This document shows, in pieces, positions 46,954 to 56,178 of a stretch of 64,000 nucleotides of DNA. Made by a program: the position numbers and the translations under genes. Position 1 is the first letter of the stretch; each line of letters starts with the position of its first letter. Origin of the DNA: Gilliamella apicola (GTDB taxonomy: Bacteria; Pseudomonadota; Gammaproteobacteria; Enterobacterales; Orbaceae); NCBI RefSeq assembly GCF_003202915.1, contig NZ_QGLP01000004.1, positions 947,597 to 1,011,596 of the forward strand, written 5' to 3'. Below the pieces are notes generated by a model, which was not told the origin of the DNA, did no database searches, and saw only the letters and a list, made by a program, of their open reading frames with translations.

Positions 46954-46980
46954 AAAACACCGAACAAATCGGCGTTTTTT
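46952..46980. terminator. Terminator after the DNA metabolism pair
   Basis: AAAAAACACCGA and TCGGCGTTTTTT pair with one A-C mismatch and loop ACAAA. It can serve this operon and the convergent mlaA. Confidence 0.75.
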
Positions 46981-47014
46981 ATCAAATTTATTTAGTATTA
47001 AGGCGAAGCGAAAA

Positions 47015-47773
47015 TTATTGGGCGTCGATATCGCCAATAATGCTGTTAATACTTTCTTGACGTTGTTTCTCTTTTTGCTCATCAACTTTACCGCCAGACG
47101 CATTAAAATCATTACGTTGGAAGTAAGCATTACGCATAAAGTTATAAGGATCATCGCTATTTTTAAGTAAATCTTCATACTCGATTGCTACGGCGCGAAG
47201 TTCTATACCATCAACAGCGCCACGCACTAATGCCCATTCCCAGTCTAACCAAACAAGTGGCGGATACAAAGAATCAACAAGATCACCACCTTCCTGACGA
47301 AGCGTTGCTGAACCATAGAAAGGCAACACAACATAAGGACCATAAGGCACATCGTAATGACCTAATGTCTGACCAAAACTATGTTTAGCACCTTTTTGTA
47401 ACTGAGGATCAGCCATTCCTGCAACATCAAAAACACCAGCAACACCAAAAACGCTGTTGATGAAGAATCTGGCTAAATGTTTACCCGATTCTCGTCCTTC
47501 ACCTTGTAAAGCACTATTGACCACCGATGCAGGTTCAGAAAGGTTAGATGAAAAATTCACAACGCCTTTACGTATTGGTGTTGGCACGTAATCTTTCCAT
47601 ACTACAGCAGCAGGGCGTAAAATATACGGGTCAAGTGCATAGTAGTTAAAATCAAACATGGTTTTATTAAAACCTGATAAAGGGTCACTATAGCTGTTAG
47701 TTTCAGGTTGATAGGTTGCGCAACTTGTCAGTGCCATAACTGAGAACATCATACCTATTATTCTTTTTTTCAT
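47015..47773 (-). CDS. mlaA: Phospholipid-binding outer-membrane lipoprotein MlaA (VacJ)
   Basis: Outer-membrane component of the Mla system that removes mislocalised phospholipids from the outer leaflet. I chose ATG 47773 because it begins a lipoprotein signal (MKKRIIGMMFSVMALTSC, lipobox LTSC); an earlier ATG at 47833 adds 20 residues ahead of it. Family landmarks are DPLSGFNKTMFDFNYYALDPYILRP, VNFSSNLSEPASVVNSALQG, FGVAGVFDVA, FGQTLGHYDVPYGPYVVLPFYG and the C-terminal DPYNFMRNAYFQRN. It is transcribed alone; mlaFEDCB are not in the window. Confidence 0.95.
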   Translation of the reverse strand: MKKRIIGMMFSVMALTSCATYQPETNSYSDPLSGFNKTMFDFNYYALDPYILRPAAVVWKDYVPTPIRKGVVNFSSNLSEPASVVNSALQGEGRESGKHLARFFINSVFGVAGVFDVAGMADPQLQKGAKHSFGQTLGHYDVPYGPYVVLPFYGSATLRQEGGDLVDSLYPPLVWLDWEWALVRGAVDGIELRAVAIEYEDLLKNSDDPYNFMRNAYFQRNDFNASGGKVDEQKEKQRQESINSIIGDIDAQ

Positions 47774-47900
47774 AATGTTACCGAATAAAAATAATAAATT
47801 GTCGAATAAATGAATTGTATCATGTTTGTTCAAAATAGAAAATTTTTCATTAATTAAATGGCATTATCTTGATAAATTTATTAGAATAATCATCGTTGCT

Positions 47901-47972
47901 GACCTCATAGTTAAATGGATATAACGAGCCCCTCCTAAGGGCTAGTTGCAGGTTCGATTCCTGCTGGGGTCA
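47901..47972 (+). tRNA. tRNA-Arg (anticodon CCU)
   Basis: Acceptor GACCTCA pairs with TGGGGTC (47965-47971) with discriminator A. The D arm region reads AGTTAAATGGATATAACGAGC, the anticodon loop CTCCTAA gives CCU, and the T loop is GGTTCGATTCC. It is very close to E. coli argW. The 3' CCA is not encoded, unlike in E. coli. argW-type genes are common phage integration sites, and a degraded island follows. Confidence 0.95.
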
Positions 47973-48993
47973 AATTTAATATGTCAATCTATTCTATAAA
48001 TTTATCAGCTATCAAACAGTCATTAGACTTTTTTAAAAATCTAGAGCATCTTTAAATTGTTTTTTGAGTTTTTCCCATTCTGTTTCTAAATATTTAAAAG
48101 GATTTGATAAATTTTATGCGAATCATATAATCTACGCTTCCAATTAGAGCCTCCTATATCACTAATCCTAGTTAATAGAAGAATTTCTTCTTTAACAAAA
48201 TAAACGAGTTTAAGGATTTTTTGCTGGGAAGTTATGGCAATTTGGTAACGCTATTCCAACGGTACAAACAACAAATTGTATGATATTTGTGAGGTGAAAT
48301 TTTGGAAGATTGATAGCGAATGAGTTTATCATTGCAGTATCGCTTTCTAATGATGCTAATAAGCAATTAGATCGAATTATTAAGAGGTTAACAATAAACA
48401 GAAAAAGTTATATTATCAAATTAGGTAAATACTCTATTTGTTGAAAAAAATGAAAGAAGATAACCTTAGAAAGGTTCACGAATTGATTCAAAATAAACCG
48501 TGGTGCTACGACATCCTAGATCAAATTCAAAAGTTGATTGATAATGAAAAATGCCTACCCATCAAACGCATTATGTCAATGAGTATGAGCTCAGTTATAA
48601 ATAAAATTGAAAATCAGAAGTAGCTCCTAGTTTAATTGCTTGTTAATATCCTTAAAGTCAAAAAAATTGATTAATCAAACTAAACAAATAATTAATTTGA
48701 ATATACACTGTTTATATTTGATAACTATAAAACAAGGAATTGATCAATTTTTTAAAATAGTTATTAATGCTTACAATTTATGAATCAGAATTCTTTCAAA
48801 ACGTCAAATCGATTATTAATATAGCGCAAAAGTGTGCAAATATTAAATAAAAAGTAAATCAGAAAGTTAAAAAACAATGAAATAAAATTTCAAAATGAAT
48901 GCTTTAATGAGCCTGAAATTAATAGATAAGCTCATAATCAAGTGATTAGAACTCTGCTTGCTGTTGTAAAATAGATTATAGATCTATTAACGT
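47973..48993. other. Largely gene-free start of the tRNA-Arg island
   Basis: About 1 kb with only short open frames. One is 48450-48623 (58 codons, Lys/Glu-rich: MKEDNLRKVHELIQNKPWCYD...), with no recognisable family and no convincing Shine-Dalgarno. Another is a fragment at about 48328-48444 (NEFIIAVSLSNDANKQLDRI) without a start. Probably decayed coding DNA. Confidence 0.5.
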
Positions 48994-49740
48994 TTATTGA
49001 AATTCTCTTATATAATCACTAATTCTACAACTGTGCCAGTCAATATTTTCCTTTATGATTTTAGCAGGATTACCACCAATAATTATATTTTCTTCTAAAA
49101 AATTCTTGGTTACAATGCTACCCATCGCAACAATTGAATTATCAGATATTTGCGTATTTTTGGTTAATAATACTCTTTCACCAATCCAACAATGGTCGCC
49201 GATTGTTATATAATGCTCAGGTTTATTTAAGATTTGTCCAGAACTATGGTCTAAAATTGTATGACCATCGCCACTTATAGCTTTTATTCCATGGGAGTAC
49301 AAACATTCATTTCCTGATATAAATCCTGAGTTATGTTCGATACATATAATAGATAATCCACCTTGAACTTTATTATCTCTACCAAAGCTAATAAAAAAAT
49401 TATCGGCTAAATCAGCGATTATTTCTAAATTATTTAGTTCACTATTTCCTTCAATTTTTAAGGTGCCATTATTCGAATAGTCTATTTTAATAGATGAATT
49501 TTTAAAACTAGCGCTACTATCAATAATAATAGTATTATTATTACCAATAACATGTAGATTAATCCCAATTAAATAATCTTGATAATTGAAGTTATTTATT
49601 TGAATTTCATTATTATTATCTTTATAAATAATTGTGTTATTTTCACCAAAAATAATAGGAGGGGGAATTTCTGCTACAGCTTCTTGTTCATATATTTTTG
49701 AGTCTGACTTTTTACTAAATAACTTGAATAGGTTTAGCAT
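48994..49740 (-). CDS. Hexapeptide-repeat acyltransferase
   Basis: 248 residues. The middle half is made of irregular left-handed beta-helix-like repeats (IGNNNTIIIDSSASF, NGTLKIEGNSELNN). The C-terminal catalytic part has the clear acetyltransferase pattern: YITIGDHCWIGERVLLTKNTQISDNSIVAMGSIVTKNF and IIIGGNPAKIIKENIDW. This is typical of sugar O- or N-acetyltransferases that decorate polysaccharides. The gene is isolated and more AT-rich than the housekeeping genes, with long gene-free flanks, and lies in the island between two tRNA genes. Substrate unknown. Confidence 0.82.
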   Translation of the reverse strand: MLNLFKLFSKKSDSKIYEQEAVAEIPPPIIFGENNTIIYKDNNNEIQINNFNYQDYLIGINLHVIGNNNTIIIDSSASFKNSSIKIDYSNNGTLKIEGNSELNNLEIIADLADNFFISFGRDNKVQGGLSIICIEHNSGFISGNECLYSHGIKAISGDGHTILDHSSGQILNKPEHYITIGDHCWIGERVLLTKNTQISDNSIVAMGSIVTKNFLEENIIIGGNPAKIIKENIDWHSCRISDYIREFQ

Positions 49741-50571
49741 TTAAATAACTCTCTTAATTACTTTTTACCACCTCAATTCTTACTGGAATTTTATATACTT
49801 GATATAAAACATTATGTTACAAATAATACTTTCTTAATTTAAACTATAAAGTGAATATAATATATGTTTTTTCATGTTTTGTAAAAATAAAATGATATTC
49901 AAAAAATTAAAAAACATCTATTTAGGTATAAACTCTATTTATTCAGTTATTACTTTATTTAAGAGAGTTAATTAGGTTTAATTTAGTATATGCTCGTTTT
50001 TTCAGACAAGTTATTTTCGAAACTAAAAATTTAGAATTAAGAAATAGCGTTTAGAATTTGTACTCTAGGCTGGATTTAAACCGATGGCTTATAATTATAT
50101 CACGTAGATATGTATAGAGTACAATTATCGACAATTATTGAATAATAGCGCAATCTTAATTAAAAATGATTGCGCCATTATAAGTTTTGAAGATGAAGGT
50201 TAACAAAAACTACCATATGGATTGATTTTTCAATAAGTCGAGCCTATTTCATCTGCATATGTAGAATTAAGGTTGATAATAACATTGCTGGCAGCTGTTA
50301 AGACAAAAATCTTAAATTTGTGGTTACAATGATTGGTACAATTTAGGTAGCAATTGATCGTCTATTTATGGAGTGTAGTTATGATCGTTGTGTATATCTA
50401 TGATGGAACTTTTGACAGTTAGCTAGATATTGTAGCTATCTGATGCCATTTTAATATAAATCAGTTATTTTAATATATAGAAGATAGTAGTGAATTACTG
50501 AAATTTCTATAAGCATAAAAAAGTTAAGCCAACTAGATATTTCGCTAAACATAATGGCTCTAGCTAATAAT
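49741..50571. other. Gene-free interval inside the island
   Basis: 830 bp without a supportable gene. It holds a hairpin GCGCAATC (50148-50155) / GATTGCGC (50168-50175) of terminator type. The sequence looks like decayed accessory DNA. Confidence 0.5.
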
Positions 50572-51153
50572 TTAATAAATTGTTTTTTCAATGATTTTAT
50601 TCTTTTTCTCTGTGTAAACAATACAGTTATTGGGAATATCTCGAGTAATAAATGACATCGCGCCTATCTCTGTATTGTCACCTATTTTTATCTCACCACC
50701 CAAAATTACGCTTGATGCTCCGATCTTTACATTATCTCCAATTATTACCTTGAGAGGGTGGCTTTTCCAGCCTATGGTGACATTTTGGCGGCAAATAAAG
50801 TTATTCCCGATCTCTGCATTACCGTTAATGACAATGCCACAGAAGTGACTTATAAAAGGATTAAATCCAATATCTACATTTAAGGTTATTTCAATATTAT
50901 AGTTTTTGATTAAGCCTAGGTTTATTAAATTTGAGATTGATTTTTGTTTTTTGCTTCCATGTAAATGCATTTCTCTAGCAAGCCTCCACCAAAACCAATA
51001 ACGGGGGTTAAGATCTGTTGAGCGTGTGATAGTTTTTAGTAGTCTTGACCATTTAAATTTTCTTCTTTTGATTATATCTCTTCGCCAATGTTCTTTTAGT
51101 TGACTTAAATTATGAGTCATTAAAAAATGAATTATATGAAAATACTTAAACAT
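50572..51153 (-). CDS. Serine O-acetyltransferase-like hexapeptide acyltransferase
   Basis: 193 residues. An N-terminal helical basic part (HWRRDIIKRRKFKWSRLL, YWFWWRLAREMHLHG) is followed by a CysE/EpsC-like left-handed beta-helix: GFNPFISHFCGIVINGNAEIGNNFICRQNVTIGW, IIGDNVKIGASSVILGGEIKIGDNTEIGAMSFIT. It resembles the polysaccharide-locus serine acetyltransferase group rather than housekeeping CysE, which has a longer N domain. It lies alone within the island; no sugar-nucleotide or glycosyltransferase genes are adjacent. Confidence 0.82.
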   Translation of the reverse strand: MFKYFHIIHFLMTHNLSQLKEHWRRDIIKRRKFKWSRLLKTITRSTDLNPRYWFWWRLAREMHLHGSKKQKSISNLINLGLIKNYNIEITLNVDIGFNPFISHFCGIVINGNAEIGNNFICRQNVTIGWKSHPLKVIIGDNVKIGASSVILGGEIKIGDNTEIGAMSFITRDIPNNCIVYTEKKNKIIEKTIY

Positions 51154-52203
51154 TTTTGCTCCTTTTATACTGATTAAATAATATCATAAATGAAAAAGGA
51201 CATATAGCCCTTAACATAAAGTTAAGCGCTTTTTAGGTTGATAAATCTGATATAATATTCACAATTAATACTTCATAGCATCTAACTATATAACAAAATC
51301 TATTATATTCCACATAGTGATATCAGTTTAGTAGCGAACAAAGTTATGATCGTCGTGACTATTGAGCACGTAACATTAGCCCGACACTTCTATTTCATTA
51401 TCATTGGGCGTCATCCTAATATAAATAGATGTATTTTATTGTTAGTATGAGATTGAAAATGGTTAGTTTTATGAATCATAAACTAAAATATTTTATTCTT
51501 TAATTTTATTAATCAAATAGTTGTAATTTAATTATTAATCCTATCGTGACGGTCCTAGTGGGAAATGTTCTTTAGACGAATTGCATAAAATCTACCTACA
51601 ACATGCAATAATGATTTCTCTTTTTATATAAATTTGAAGTGTAGATATTCCAAAGTTGGTTAAAGAAAGATTTTAACCGTGATTATGATCGTTTTATTTT
51701 TTGGCTCGGAATGGCGAGAAAGGGATTTTAAAGAAGATGGACAAAAGCTTTGAAAATCTATCAAAAAATTCAATGCTAAATGAAAGAAATCAAAATATAT
51801 CAACACTTCAAAACACCATCGCTATAGATATGTGAGAAGATGATGTAGAAATGCTAAGATTATAGCTAAATATAGAATTTTGTAAACGCGTTGTTATATC
51901 GAACATTAATGATTTAGCCAATCTAAATAAAGTTAACAGATACACAAAACTTCACTATTTTACAAATGGTTTTATTTCTATTATTAATTATTTCTAATTG
52001 ACTACACTTGTATCATTTTTTATTACAAATCCATTCATTAACTTAATTTTTTAGATTGTGGCATTATCTTTAACGAGTCATTTTATGAAATGCAGATCCA
52101 ATGCACTTTATAAAGTACTCATAAACAGAACATTACCTGAAACACAATTAACTATTTCAATTATCTTATTGGTACTTTGAATTTTTGTTTAAAGGATGGA
52201 AAT
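51154..52203. other. Gene-free interval before the tail-fibre gene
   Basis: About 1 kb of AT-rich sequence with no convincing reading frame. Short fragments look like gene decay. It must contain the tail-fibre promoter or be the residue of a longer phage operon. Confidence 0.5.
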
Positions 52204-52869
52204 ATGAGTGAAAAATTAACTAATTATCAATGTGGAACTACTTGTGAATCATTGGGCATTGAAACGCGCTCAATTATTAATAACAATCGGCCCGGGATTT
52301 ATTATAGGTGCTCAGACACGTTAGGAAATGGACCTTGGTATGAGGCCCTTACAACCGCTAATGCATCTGCTGATCTAATTGGTGCTTTACCTGCGACAAA
52401 AAGTATTGTAAATGGAACAACTACCCACTCAATATGTTCTAATGTTGAGTTCAAAAAAATGCCGACTGTGGATGGTAAATCATTAATCACAGATTTAACT
52501 GATGTTGATAATAAAATTAACTCAATTAAAGATAGTTTAAATACTGTTAGTAATCGCGGATATGTTGTTGAGTCGTATCATAATGGTAACGCTTGGTATC
52601 GAGTTTATTCCGATGGATTTATTGAACAATCTGATGCTCAATATATAGAAACTAAGAGCATTAATGCAATACACGGAACATTCATTAATTTGCTAAAACC
52701 AATGAAATCATATAATTATGGAATAAGTATTGATAAGATTAATAGTGGTGCTTGGGCTCAAACTGAGTTTGCTTATGCAGAAGTTTATCCAACCGCGTTT
52801 TGGCTAGCATCGTTTACATCAAGCATTCCTGGAGCAGTACTAGTTCGTTGGACAGTAAGAGGATATTAA
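52204..52869 (+). CDS. Phage tail-fibre-like (or pilus-tip-like) protein
   Basis: 221 residues from ATG 52204. The N-terminal half has a cysteine-containing region (CGTTCESLGIE, GIYYRCSDTLGNGPWYEA) resembling pilin/PilV or receptor-binding tips. It then has a coiled-coil-like joint (LTDVDNKINSIKDSLNTV) and a C-terminal module starting YVVESYHNGNAWYRVYSDGFIEQ, a common motif in tail fibres of enteric phages. It is followed 1 bp later by a tail-fibre-assembly gene, which supports the phage reading. No other structural phage genes remain nearby, so it is probably a leftover or captured fibre. Confidence 0.75.
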   Translation: MSEKLTNYQCGTTCESLGIETRSIINNNRPGIYYRCSDTLGNGPWYEALTTANASADLIGALPATKSIVNGTTTHSICSNVEFKKMPTVDGKSLITDLTDVDNKINSIKDSLNTVSNRGYVVESYHNGNAWYRVYSDGFIEQSDAQYIETKSINAIHGTFINLLKPMKSYNYGISIDKINSGAWAQTEFAYAEVYPTAFWLASFTSSIPGAVLVRWTVRGY

Positions 52870-52870
52870 T

Positions 52871-53203
52871 ATGACAATTACAAATCAAGAATATGCAGAA
52901 GCAGCGATAAAAGCCAATGAGGAAGGTAGGGCGTTAAAAGTTGAAAATGATAAATTGACTCTCGTTGATCCGCAACCAATGAAGTTGACAGGTGAACAAA
53001 TAATAACTCAAAATCAGCAATTTAAAGAATCGTTGTTGAAGGAAGCCAACATTGAAATTGATATCCTGAACGATAAGTTAGAATTCGATGCCGCAACTAA
53101 TGACGATATTACATTGCTAAAGAAATGGAAACTATATCGGATTAATTTAAAAAAATTAGACGTCAATGATATCAATCTCACTTTCCCAGAAAGACCATAT
53201 TAA
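52871..53203 (+). CDS. Tail fibre assembly protein
   Basis: 110 residues with the C-terminal signature of the Caudovirales tail-fibre-assembly (Tfa) family: LLKKWKLYRINLKKLDVNDINLTFPERPY. The first part is charged and helical. Such proteins are chaperones for the fibre encoded immediately upstream, and here the two genes are 1 bp apart. A terminator follows 28 bp after the stop. Confidence 0.82.
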   Translation: MTITNQEYAEAAIKANEEGRALKVENDKLTLVDPQPMKLTGEQIITQNQQFKESLLKEANIEIDILNDKLEFDAATNDDITLLKKWKLYRINLKKLDVNDINLTFPERPY

Positions 53204-53231
53204 TTTTTAAAAAACACAAATACAATATTAA

Positions 53232-53255
53232 AAACCACCTTCGGGTGGTTTCTTA
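53232..53255 (+). terminator. Terminator after the tail-fibre pair
   Basis: AAACCACC-TTCG-GGTGGTTT, a UUCG-tetraloop hairpin followed by CTTAT. Confidence 0.85.
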
Positions 53256-53277
53256 TATCTAAAATTGGAGAAAATAA

Positions 53278-53508
53278 TGCTATTTATTAATGGGAAAGAA
53301 ATGGCTTCCATATATGATATATTGCTACTATATGAGTTATCTAATCAGAAGGGTAGTACACGCATTGGCTATCACGGCAGCAATCTACAAACTTAATTCG
53401 ATAATTATGGACAATTTGCCTATTGTCTTTCGCAAATGGTTCCGAACAAATTTTCAAAGATGAACGTCAAATGTGTAAATTTGAAGCCTGATTATACAGA
53501 TAAATAAC
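53278..53508 (+). pseudogene. Small broken reading frame
   Basis: A good start (GGAGAAAATAATG) opens a frame MLFINGKEMASIYDILLL... that meets TAA at 53395-53397 and then continues in the same frame for 36 more codons (FDNYGQFAYCLSQMVPNK...) to a second TAA. It may be a small gene killed by one nonsense mutation, or chance. I recognise no family. The rest of 53509-53710 has no gene. Confidence 0.35.
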
Positions 53509-53710
53509 CAAAAAAAACGCCATAGTTCTGTAAGGAATTAAAATCACCAGCTGAATTAGTAGTGTGATCAACTAAAATTTAGAAATTGGACTGCAAAAAT
53601 TAGCTATTTTGATATTAACAATACAAACTTCTTATCAGAGGTTTTACCTCAACGGTTTTTTTAAAGCTAATTAGAATATCTTGTAAGTTTTGTAGGATAA
53701 GGCTTTGAAT

Positions 53711-53787
53711 TGGTACGCCCGGGTGGACTCGAACCACTGACCCCCACCATGTCAAGGTGATGCTCTAACCAACTGAGCTACGGGCGT
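53711..53787 (-). tRNA. tRNA-Val (anticodon GAC)
   Basis: The reverse complement reads ACGCCCG...CGGGCGT-A-CCA with CCA encoded, D arm GCTCAGTTGGTTAGAGC, anticodon stem CACC/GGTG with loop TTGACAT (anticodon GAC), and T loop GGTTCGAGTCC. It is close to E. coli valV/valW and forms the right boundary of the island. Confidence 0.95.
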
Positions 53788-54087
53788 ATATTTTGGAAAC
53801 ACGCAAATATTAGCGGGCAAATTGTTTTGTTTCAAGTAAAATAATTAAAAATAGCTGTTTTTTTAATCTGTCGAACAAATTTGATGGTAAAATAAGCAAA
53901 ATTTATATTGAAAAATCGAATAATAGTCACATTTTTATTATTCTATTTCTACTCTAATCCAAACGATTATTCGAAATTGATTCAATTTTTATTATTGTTT
54001 ATAAGTAAATGTAAGTTGCTAGTGGTTTGCCAGTTTTAAATTGGCTATACTCCACAACTTTATTAAGTATTACTGGTTCAGGTTATT

Positions 54088-55917
54088 ATGTCACTAAAAG
54101 ATCAGATTGAAGATGTTCTGCATAATGTTTTTGGCTATAAGTCATTTAGGAATCAACAAAAAGATATTATTGAATCAGTGATTGACGGACGTGATGTTTT
54201 AACTGTTATTCCGACCGGTGGTGGTAAGTCCCTTTGTTACCAAATTCCGGCGGTAGTTTTGCCAGGTACCGCTTTGGTGATTTCTCCGCTTATTTCCTTA
54301 ATGAAAGATCAGGTCGATCAGTTATTGGTAAATGGCATTCCAGCTGCTTTTTTAAATGCGACTCAATCTGGAACCGAACAACAATATATTATTCAACAAT
54401 ATTTAAATCATTCAATAAAACTATTATATATTTCTCCTGAACGACTGGCAGTTTTTTCGTTTTTGTCAATGATTGAGCAACATCCACCATCCTTAATCGC
54501 TATTGATGAAGCGCATTGTATTTCACAATGGGGACATGATTTTAGACCTGAATATCGTCAATTAAATCATTTATCAATGCGCTTTCCCAAAGTGCCCATC
54601 ATCGCTCTTACCGCCACTGCCGATAAAATGACGCAGCAAGATATTCTTAACCAGCTTAATTTAGTCGATCCGTTGGTTGTCGTTCGCAGTTTTGACCGAC
54701 CGAATATTCGTTATACGGTGGTGGAAAAATTTAATCTCACAGAGCAAGTGGTATCATTTATTGAAACACAAAAAGGCAATAGTGGCATTGTTTATTGTTC
54801 TAGCCGTTCTAAAGTTGAAGATATGACAACCAGACTTGTAGCTCGAGGGTTTTCTGCTATGGCTTATCATGCAGGTCTATCAACAAATGAACGCCAAATC
54901 GCTCAAGAGAGTTTTTTAAAAGATAATACCCAAATCATTGTTGCAACGGTTGCTTTTGGTATGGGGATTAATAAGCCTAATGTAAGGTTTGTTGTTCATG
55001 CAGATTGTCCTCGTTCGATTGAGGCCTATTATCAAGAAACAGGTCGAGCAGGTCGTGATGGTGTCCCAGCAGAGGCGATACTGCTATTTAATAATAAAGA
55101 TTTAAATTGGTATCAGCAGCAAATTGCTGAAAAATATGATAATGAGCAGAAGCAAGTGGAACAGCATAAAATTGAGGCGATTGAGTCGTTTGCTCAATGT
55201 ATGACTTGTCGGCGGATTGTGTTGTTAAATTATTTTGGTGAACACCGAACCGAACCTTGTAATAACTGTGATATTTGTCTTTATCCACCTGAGCAATATG
55301 ATGCATTGATTGATGCGCAAAAGATTTTGTCTTGTGTTTATCGAGTCGAACAACGTTATGGTGCGCAATATATTATTGATATTCTACGCGGATCAGGACG
55401 TTCGCAAATTAAAGATAATGGTCATGATAAGTTATCGGTCTATGGGATTGGTAAAGAGCACTCTTCTGATTATTGGCATAGTGTGATAAGACAGTTAATT
55501 TTTTTAGGTTATTTGCATCAAAATATTTCAACGTTTGTCACTTTGCAATTGACTGAAAATGCCAGGCCAATATTGAAAGGTGAAGTATCGTTAAAGTTAG
55601 CCAAACCACGATTAGAAATAGTTAAGAAAAGTCGTCTTAATCGTTATGCAAGGGCGATTAATTTAACCACTATTTTATCCTACGAAGAACGAATCTTATT
55701 TAATAATCTTAAGCGATTACGTAAACAGATTGCCGATATGGATGACATCCCTCCTTATATTGTATTTAGTGATGCAACCTTGCTTGAAATGGTGCAAACT
55801 ATGCCAGAAAGTAAGAAACAACTTATTAACGTGTCAGGTGTTGGTAAAATTAAATTAGAGAAATACGGAGATCTGTTTTTAGAAGAGATTACTGATTTTA
55901 CGCTTAAGAATAGATAA
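54088..55917 (+). CDS. recQ: ATP-dependent DNA helicase RecQ
   Basis: 3'-5' helicase of RecF-pathway recombination. 609 residues, the E. coli length. Walker A is TVIPTGGGKSLCYQ (about 44-57), the DEAH box AIDEAHCISQWGHDFRPEY, then FVVHADCPRSIEAYYQETGRAGRDG (motif VI). The zinc-binding cysteines are in QCMTCRRIVLLNYFGE and CNNCDIC, followed by a winged-helix RQC domain and a C-terminal HRDC domain (ADMDDIPPYIVFSDATLLEM). It has its own promoter region downstream of the divergent tRNA-Val. Confidence 0.97.
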   Translation: MSLKDQIEDVLHNVFGYKSFRNQQKDIIESVIDGRDVLTVIPTGGGKSLCYQIPAVVLPGTALVISPLISLMKDQVDQLLVNGIPAAFLNATQSGTEQQYIIQQYLNHSIKLLYISPERLAVFSFLSMIEQHPPSLIAIDEAHCISQWGHDFRPEYRQLNHLSMRFPKVPIIALTATADKMTQQDILNQLNLVDPLVVVRSFDRPNIRYTVVEKFNLTEQVVSFIETQKGNSGIVYCSSRSKVEDMTTRLVARGFSAMAYHAGLSTNERQIAQESFLKDNTQIIVATVAFGMGINKPNVRFVVHADCPRSIEAYYQETGRAGRDGVPAEAILLFNNKDLNWYQQQIAEKYDNEQKQVEQHKIEAIESFAQCMTCRRIVLLNYFGEHRTEPCNNCDICLYPPEQYDALIDAQKILSCVYRVEQRYGAQYIIDILRGSGRSQIKDNGHDKLSVYGIGKEHSSDYWHSVIRQLIFLGYLHQNISTFVTLQLTENARPILKGEVSLKLAKPRLEIVKKSRLNRYARAINLTTILSYEERILFNNLKRLRKQIADMDDIPPYIVFSDATLLEMVQTMPESKKQLINVSGVGKIKLEKYGDLFLEEITDFTLKNR

Positions 55918-56178
55918 CATGAGGTTTTAAGTTGTTCAAATTACTCCATCGGTAAAAAGTTAAGAAAGAGGGATTTTTAATGAAAAATGCCTTATTTAAG
56001 ATGGTGTCTATGGTAAATTTTCTCGTAAATAATGTTGATTTAATAGCCTAATTGAATGCAAATCTTTCTTATCAATAATATGTTGTCAATTATTAAGTCG
56101 GCGATCGGCATCTTAAAGACTAATTTGACTGATTGTGGTATGATTAGCAAAATTTAATAGTAATAAGTAATGGTGATT

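Noticed and set aside
48328..48444. Fragment resembling an acetolactate synthase small subunit
   Set aside because: Only a short start-less stretch (NEFIIAVSLSNDANKQLDRI) and the resemblance is vague.
50376..51430. Possible repeat of AGTTATGATCGT-type segments at about 50377 and 51342
   Set aside because: Similarity is limited to about 12 bp plus scattered matches over 90 bp; too weak in AT-rich DNA to call a repeat.
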